Shown here: piece by piece, positions 59,057 through 64,000 of the stretch
Position numbering within the stretch: the first letter of the stretch is position 1
Layout of the letters: every line of letters starts with the position of its first letter
NCBI RefSeq assembly: GCF_023223525.1
Contig: NZ_JALPRX010000050.1
Span: 1 to 64,000, forward strand
DNA length: 64,000 nucleotides
Direction: 5' to 3'
Source of the DNA: Roseomonas acroporae
GTDB taxonomy: Bacteria > Pseudomonadota > Alphaproteobacteria > Acetobacterales > Acetobacteraceae
Translations under genes and position numbers: made by a program
Notes under the pieces: model-generated
Told to the model about the DNA's origin: nothing
Seen by the model: only the letters and a program-made list of their open reading frames with translations
Database searches by the model: none

Positions 59057-59264
59057 GGCCGACGCCTTCCCTGGAGCGGCTCGCGGGGACATCCCACGGC
59101 GCGGCGCGGGGACTATCCACGGTGAGCCATGAAAGCCGGCGTGCGGCTTCGCACAGCATGGCGGCACGGCCCGTCGGCCGCGGGCCGGCCCGCTCCGCGT
59201 CGCGCCGGCCAACCGGCGGTTTCGGGCGGACGGTATCGGAGGGTCGCGCGGCCGTCCAGCACGG

Positions 59265-59298
59265 TTGCGTTCCGAATCAGTATTGCCCGTGTTATAAG
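59265..59298 (+). promoter_or_regulatory. Possible promoter for tssA
   Basis: TTATAAG (59292-59298), AT-rich in a GC-rich setting, 19 bases before the tssA ATG. No good -35 at standard spacing (TTGCGT at 59265 is 21 bases away). The 260-base gap also must hold the clpV promoter. Confidence 0.3.
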
Positions 59299-59316
59299 CG
59301 TTTCAGGGGAGTAACC

Positions 59317-60612
59317 ATGGCCGAGGCGTTGCTGGATCTGGAAACGCTGCTGGCGCCGCTGCCGGCGGGCGGCGGGGCGGGCGAGGACCCGCGCGAGGAC
59401 ATCACGCCGGCATCCCTGTACCAGCAGCTGCGCGACCGCCGCTTCGAGGCGCGCGCGGTGGAGCGGCGGCAGGATTCCGGCGACCCCGAGGCGCCCGAGG
59501 GCGTGCCGACGCAGTGGCGCGACGTGCTCTCGCTCGGGCAGCGCTGCCTCGCCGGCCAGGGCCGGGATTTCGAGGTGGGGGCGTGGCTGGCCGAAGCGCT
59601 GGTGCGCCTGACCGGCCTGTCCGGCCTCGCGGAAGCGGCGCGGCTGCTGGACGGGCTGCTCGACGCCTACTGGGAGAACGGCTTTCCGCGCCTGGACGGC
59701 GAGGACGGGCTGGACGACCGCGCCATCGCGCTGGGCGGCCTCTCGGGCAGCGGGGTCGACGGCACGCTGATGCAGCCTCTGCGCCGCATACCGCTGTTTC
59801 GCCGCGCCACCGACGGCACCGATGTCGGGCTGCACCTGTGGAAGCAGGCGGAGGACACGGCAGGGCTGCCGGCCGAGGACGAACGCAAGCAGCAGCGCCT
59901 CGATGCCGGCGTGCCGGACTTCGAGCGGCTGAGCCAGGAGGCGAAGCAGGACCTGCCCTTCGTGCGCGCGATGCGGCTGGAGGCGCGCGCGGCGCAGGCG
60001 GCGTGGCAGGCGCTGGACGAGCGCTTCAGGGAGCGCTTCGCCGGCACCGGCGTGGCGGTCCCCTCGACCAGGCAGGTCGTCGAGGCGCTCGGCCAGATGC
60101 TCGAGGTGGCGGACCGGATCGCCGGCCCGCTGCCGCGGGAGGCCGCGCCGGCCATGGCGCCCGACCCGCGGCCGGCCGGCGCGGCCGACATGCCGGCGGC
60201 GCAGGGCACGGCGCCCGCCGCCGCGGCCGCCCCGGGCGCCGCCTGGAGCGGGCAGGTGCCCGCGGGCGCGATCGCCTCGCGCGAGGAGGCGATCCACCAG
60301 CTCGGCCTGCTGGCCGAGTTCTTCCGCCGCACCGAGCCGCACTCGCCGCTGGCCTACACGCTGGCCGAGGCGGTGCGGCGCGCCCGCATGCCGCTGCCGG
60401 AGCTGCTGGCCGAGGTGCTGCCGGACGACATGGCGCGCCGCATGATGCTGACCATGCTCGGCATCAGGCCGGCCGACGGCATGGCGACGCTGTTCGGCGC
60501 CGCGCCGGCCGCGGCCGAGGCCGGCGGCCATGCCGATGACGCGTCCGCCCCCGAGGAGGCGCAGCCCGCGGCCGCGCCCGACGAGGAGACGGGCGCCTCG
60601 TCCTCCTGGTAG
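59317..60612 (+). CDS. tssA: T6SS protein TssA (ImpA)
   Basis: A 431-residue TssA. The N-terminal ImpA domain shows GGGAGEDPREDITPASLYQQL with DPEAPEGVPTQWRDVLSLGQ and LLDAYWENGFPRLDGEDG. The C-terminal helical region has SREEAIHQLGLLAEFFRRTE followed by HSPLAYTLAEAVRRARMPLPELL, then an acidic tail. TssA organises baseplate and sheath polymerisation. AGGGGAG is placed 5 bases upstream. It is divergent from clpV and followed by a 222-base gap with a separate promoter for tssB. Confidence 0.95.
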   Translation: MAEALLDLETLLAPLPAGGGAGEDPREDITPASLYQQLRDRRFEARAVERRQDSGDPEAPEGVPTQWRDVLSLGQRCLAGQGRDFEVGAWLAEALVRLTGLSGLAEAARLLDGLLDAYWENGFPRLDGEDGLDDRAIALGGLSGSGVDGTLMQPLRRIPLFRRATDGTDVGLHLWKQAEDTAGLPAEDERKQQRLDAGVPDFERLSQEAKQDLPFVRAMRLEARAAQAAWQALDERFRERFAGTGVAVPSTRQVVEALGQMLEVADRIAGPLPREAAPAMAPDPRPAGAADMPAAQGTAPAAAAAPGAAWSGQVPAGAIASREEAIHQLGLLAEFFRRTEPHSPLAYTLAEAVRRARMPLPELLAEVLPDDMARRMMLTMLGIRPADGMATLFGAAPAAAEAGGHADDASAPEEAQPAAAPDEETGASSSW

Positions 60613-60726
60613 CCGGGCCGGTAGCCGGGCGGGCGGGTCGCGCGGGGTGCCGCGCAAGAAGTGCTCGGGCAGAGGGGCGGTGCGAATGCTTTCCGAAAGC
60701 GCGGAAGACATGCCGGGCAACTTCCG

Positions 60727-60756
60727 TTGACCAGGGTCCGCCCGCGGAATTAAAGT
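60727..60756 (+). promoter_or_regulatory. Sigma-70-type promoter for tssB-tssC
   Basis: TTGACC (60727-60732), 18-base spacer, TAAAGT (60751-60756). The predicted start lies about 70 bases before the tssB ATG. Confidence 0.6.
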
Positions 60757-60834
60757 AGTCTGGACGTAAGCTGCCGCGGCGAGTGTTCCGGCGACGTCGC
60801 GTCGGATGCGGGCGCGGACGGGGGAGACTGCAGC

Positions 60835-61353
60835 ATGAGCAGCGTGCACGACAAGCTGGCGCGGGTCCGCAAGCCGCGCGTCCACATCACCTACAACGTC
60901 GAGACCGAGGACGCGCAGATCGAGCGCGAGCTGCCCTTCGTGGTCGGCGTGATGGGCGATTTCGCCGGCGACCCCGACCCGGCCGCGCCGCTCAAGCCCC
61001 TGGCCGAGCGCAAATTCGTCAAGATCGACCGCGACACCTTCAACGACGTGATGAAGAGCATCGCGCCGAACCTGAATCTCAAGGTGGACAACACGCTGGC
61101 CGGCGACGGCAGCCAGATGGCGGTCAACCTCAAGTTCCGCTCGATGGACGATTTCGAGCCCTCGAAGGTCGCGGAGCAGGTGCCGGCGCTGAAGGCGCTG
61201 CTCGAGACCCGCGCCAAGCTGCGCGACCTGATGAGCAAGGTGGACCGCTCCGAGGAGCTGGAGAACCTGCTGGAGCAGGTGCTGCAGGACAAGCAGAAGC
61301 TCGCCGGGCTGTCGAGCGAGCTCGGCCTCGAAGAGCCGAAGAAGGAGGGCTGA
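60835..61353 (+). CDS. tssB: T6SS sheath small subunit TssB (VipA)
   Basis: A 172-residue sheath protein. Diagnostic segments are [55 protein letters not shown] and the C-terminal [20 protein letters not shown] helix that pairs with TssC. It has its own promoter upstream and lies 3 bases before tssC, as in nearly all T6SS clusters. Confidence 0.97.
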   Translation: MSSVHDKLARVRKPRVHITYNVETEDAQIERELPFVVGVMGDFAGDPDPAAPLKPLAERKFVKIDRDTFNDVMKSIAPNLNLKVDNTLAGDGSQMAVNLKFRSMDDFEPSKVAEQVPALKALLETRAKLRDLMSKVDRSEELENLLEQVLQDKQKLAGLSSELGLEEPKKEG

Positions 61354-61356
61354 GCC

Positions 61357-62853
61357 ATGAGCGCGACGCAGTCCGCCGGCGCCCCCGGCGCCACGACCAC
61401 GGAGGCCGACGGCCTCGGCCTGCTGGAGCAAGTGATCGGCGCCACCAAGCAGACCGAGCGCGACCGCGCGCAGGAGCTGATCAAGGCGCTGACCGAGGAG
61501 GCGCTGAAGGGCACCGTCACCTTCGACAAGAACCTCACCAAGACCTTCGACCGCGCCATCGCCGAGATCGACCGCAAGGTCTCCGAGCAGCTCAACGCGG
61601 TGATGCACCACCCGAAGTTCCTCCAGCTCGAGGGCTCCTGGCGCGGCCTGCACTACCTCGTGCAGAACAGCGAGACCGGGCCGAGCCTGAAGCTGCGCCT
61701 GCTGCAGATCAGCAAGCGCGAGCTGAACCGCGACCTGACGCGCGCGGTGGAGTTCGACCAGAGCCAGCTCTTCAAGAAGATCTACGAGGGCGAGTTCGGC
61801 CAGCCCGGCGGCGAGCCCTACGGCGCGCTGATCGGCGACTACGAGTGGTCCAGCCACCCGGACGACGTCGAGACGCTGCGCCTCGTCTCCAACGTCGCCG
61901 CCGCCGCCTTCGCGCCCTTCATCTCCGCCGCCGGCGCCGGCATGATGGGCTTCGCCGACTGGCGCGAGCTGACCAAGCCGCGCGACCTCGCCGGCATCTT
62001 CGAGACCGCCGAGTACGCCAAGTGGCGCGGCTACCGCGACAGCGAGGACAGCCGCTTCGTCTCCCTCGTCATGCCGCGCGTGCTCGCCCGCCTGCCCTAC
62101 GGCGCCAACACCAAGCCGATCGAGGAGTTCGGCTACGAGGAGGCGCCGATCGACCAGGGCGGCCTCGCCCGGGCGATGGACCACAAGGACTACTGCTGGA
62201 TGAACGCCGCCTACGTGATGGGCGCGCGCCTGACCGACGCCTTCGCCCGCAACGGCTTCTGCACCGCCATCCGCGGCGCCGAGAACGGCGGCAAGGTGGA
62301 CAACCTGCCGCAGCACGTCTTCACCTCCGAGGACGGCGACCTCGACGCCAAGTGCCCGACCGAGGTCGGCATCGCCGACCGGCGCGAGGCGGAGCTCTCC
62401 GGCCTCGGCTTCCTGCCGCTCTGCCACTACAAGAACACCGACTACGCCGTGTTCTTCGGCGCCCAGACCACGCAGAAGCCGAAGAAGTACGACCGGCCGG
62501 ACGCGACCGCCAACGCCGCCATCTCCGCCCGCCTGCCCTACATCATGGCGACCAGCCGCTTCGCCCACTTCCTCAAGGTGATGGCGCGCGACAAGATCGG
62601 CTCCTTCATGGAGGCGACCGACTGCGAGGCCTGGCTGAACCGCTGGATCAACAACTACGTCAACACCAACCCGCAGGCCGGCCCGGAGATGAAGGCCAAG
62701 TACCCGCTGCGCGACGCGCGCGTCGAGGTGAAGGAGATCCCGGGCAAGCCCGGCTCCTACAACGCCGTCGCCTACATGCGCCCCTGGCTGCAGATGGAGG
62801 AGCTGACCACCTCGCTGCGCATGGTGGCGCGCATCCCGCAGAAGGCGGGCTGA
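61357..62853 (+). CDS. tssC: T6SS sheath large subunit TssC (VipB)
   Basis: A 498-residue contractile-sheath protein of the EvpB family. Visible are [55 protein letters not shown] and [28 protein letters not shown] before the ATG is a strong ribosome site. Length is standard. A divergent TssC-like gene follows 48 bases later. Confidence 0.97.
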   Translation: MSATQSAGAPGATTTEADGLGLLEQVIGATKQTERDRAQELIKALTEEALKGTVTFDKNLTKTFDRAIAEIDRKVSEQLNAVMHHPKFLQLEGSWRGLHYLVQNSETGPSLKLRLLQISKRELNRDLTRAVEFDQSQLFKKIYEGEFGQPGGEPYGALIGDYEWSSHPDDVETLRLVSNVAAAAFAPFISAAGAGMMGFADWRELTKPRDLAGIFETAEYAKWRGYRDSEDSRFVSLVMPRVLARLPYGANTKPIEEFGYEEAPIDQGGLARAMDHKDYCWMNAAYVMGARLTDAFARNGFCTAIRGAENGGKVDNLPQHVFTSEDGDLDAKCPTEVGIADRREAELSGLGFLPLCHYKNTDYAVFFGAQTTQKPKKYDRPDATANAAISARLPYIMATSRFAHFLKVMARDKIGSFMEATDCEAWLNRWINNYVNTNPQAGPEMKAKYPLRDARVEVKEIPGKPGSYNAVAYMRPWLQMEELTTSLRMVARIPQKAG

Positions 62854-62901
62854 GCCGCCGCGCGGGCGCGGCCGGCACATGCGGCGCGGGGCCTGATTCC
62901 G

Positions 62902-64000
62902 GTGGCGCCGGCGCTGCGCGACATCGTGCTCCGCGGCCGCTACTTCGGCCATGCCGCGCCGGAGGGCGCGGCGGCGCTGGCGGGCTTCCTCGCCGGGCGC
63001 TCGCCGGCCGACGCGCTGCGCGCCTGGTTCGGCGAGGAGTCGCTGCGCCTGTTCGCCGGGCTGCGCGGGACGGGCGGCGACGGCGGGCCGGAGGCCGTCT
63101 GGCGCGACGCCGTCGCCTGCATCGAGGAGGCGGTGGACCGCGACATCGCGGCGATCGACGCGATGCTCGCCGCCCAGCTCGACCGGGTGCTGCACCACCA
63201 GGCGATGCGCCGCCTGGAAGGGCGCTGGCGCGGCCTTTCCTGGCTCGTCGAGCAGGTGCCCCCGGCGGCGCGCATCAGGGTCCGCCTGCTCGACCTGCGC
63301 TGGGGCGAGCTGTGCCGCGACCTCGCCCGCGCCGTCGAGTTCGACCAGAGCAACCTGTTCCGCAAGATCTACGAGGACGAGTTCGGCATTGCCGGCGGCG
63401 AGCCCTTCGGCCTGCTCTGCGCCGACTACGAGGTGCGGCACGGCCCGATGGAGGGCTACCCGACCGACGACGTGGCGGCGCTGGGCAGCCTGGCCGCCGT
63501 CGCCGCGGCCGCCTTCGCGCCGCTGCTGATCGGCGCCTCGCCGGCGCTGCTCGGCCTCGACAGCTTCGCCGGTTCCCCCGTCGCCGCCGACCTCGCCGAC
63601 GCGTTGCAGACGGCCGAGCGCCAGCGCTGGCGCAGCCTGCAGGGGCGGGAGGACACGCGCTTCCTCGGCGTGCTGCTGCCGCGCGTGCTCGCGCGCGCGC
63701 CCTGGCCGGACGACGGCACGCGCCCCGACCGCTTCCGCTACCGCGAGCACGCGCCGGACGCCGAGGCGCGCGTGTGGAGCACGCCGGTCCATGCCTTCGC
63801 CGCCGTCGCCATGCGTGCCTTCGCGCGCTTCGGCTGGCCGGCCGACGTGCGCGGCGCGCAGCTCGGCGAGCAGGCGATGGGCGGCGTGGTGGACATGCTG
63901 CCCGACGAGCGCTTCCCGAGCGACCCCGAGGGCCGCCCGCCGCGTGCGCCGATGGAGCTCTACCTGACCGACGAGCAGGAGCGGCAGCTCAGCGAGGCCG
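62902..64000 (+). CDS. Second TssC-like sheath protein (ImpD-like), cut by the window edge
   Basis: At least 366 codons, open at the right edge. It has the TssC core in diverged form: [56 protein letters not shown] and RVLARAPWPDDGTRP. It is also extended by about 50 residues at the N-terminus (RGRYFGHAAPEGAAALAGF). imp-type T6SS loci of rhizobia carry a similar second EvpB-family gene, impD. The start is uncertain: GTG at 62902 is taken, no ATG is in frame, and no strong ribosome site is visible. Confidence 0.82.
   Translation, partial: MAPALRDIVLRGRYFGHAAPEGAAALAGFLAGRSPADALRAWFGEESLRLFAGLRGTGGDGGPEAVWRDAVACIEEAVDRDIAAIDAMLAAQLDRVLHHQAMRRLEGRWRGLSWLVEQVPPAARIRVRLLDLRWGELCRDLARAVEFDQSNLFRKIYEDEFGIAGGEPFGLLCADYEVRHGPMEGYPTDDVAALGSLAAVAAAAFAPLLIGASPALLGLDSFAGSPVAADLADALQTAERQRWRSLQGREDTRFLGVLLPRVLARAPWPDDGTRPDRFRYREHAPDAEARVWSTPVHAFAAVAMRAFARFGWPADVRGAQLGEQAMGGVVDMLPDERFPSDPEGRPPRAPMELYLTDEQERQLSEA

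Noticed and set aside
60688-60732. 14-codon ORF (MLSESAEDMPGNFR) before tssB
   Set aside because: There is no ribosome site, and it ends inside the predicted tssB promoter, so it is probably fortuitous.
59113-63792. Long minus-strand open frame opposite tssA-tssB-tssC
   Set aside because: It is composition-driven antisense. The plus strand encodes unmistakable TssA, TssB and TssC.

Overview
This window reads as chromosome of a very GC-rich alphaproteobacterium, most likely of the family Acetobacteraceae (a Roseomonas-like organism). The assignment rests on codon use with almost all third positions G or C, the dxs-ispA-xseB order, phasin and intracellular PHB depolymerase genes, a lipoprotein of the DUF3035 type next to lspA, and a type VI secretion system (T6SS) of the imp type with FHA, PP2C and TagF genes. 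It is an inference from gene content and composition, not from an rRNA gene.

Layout. 0.2-9 kb: D,D-carboxypeptidase, a phasin with PhaR-type upstream sites, clpS-clpA, a split chromate transporter, a metallophosphoesterase and a secreted fasciclin protein. 9-19.7 kb: pdeM and a ligase-associated DEXH helicase joined by a three-repeat mini-ORF, a small conserved protein, a secreted DNA/RNA nuclease, two small exported proteins flanking a 176-bp perfect palindrome, a TPR protein, ispE and tRNA-Gln. 20-29 kb: phaZ, ileS-lspA-DUF3035, a phosphoribosyltransferase, an FAD oxidoreductase and a YdcF-type protein. 29-40.5 kb: a minus-strand run (tusA-like, histone-deacetylase-like, GAF protein, xseB, ispA, dxs), a ROK kinase, feoA-feoB, cysE and a single-domain response regulator, then a cupin.

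41.2-64 kb: most of a T6SS locus. Plus-strand genes are vgrG, a DUF6931-like gene, PAAR, tagH (FHA), tssK, tssL (with OmpA domain), tssM, tagF and pppA. A minus-strand clpV-hcp pair interrupts them. Then tssA, tssB, tssC and a second TssC-like gene run off the right edge. tssE, tssF, tssG and a kinase partner for PppA/TagH are not in the window and would be expected to the right. TssB/TssC form the sheath, Hcp the tube, VgrG/PAAR the tip, TssK/L/M the envelope complex with baseplate link, and ClpV recycles the sheath. TagH, PppA and TagF are the components of post-translational control.

The most distinctive non-coding features are (1) a dispersed family of mosaic palindromic repeats with CTAGAGC edges, which provide the TAG stop codon of three separate genes, (2) the 176-bp gapless palindrome centred on C14G14, and (3) the ATGA-linked mini-ORF between the helicase and pdeM. 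No insertion sequences, prophage, CRISPR array or rRNA were seen.
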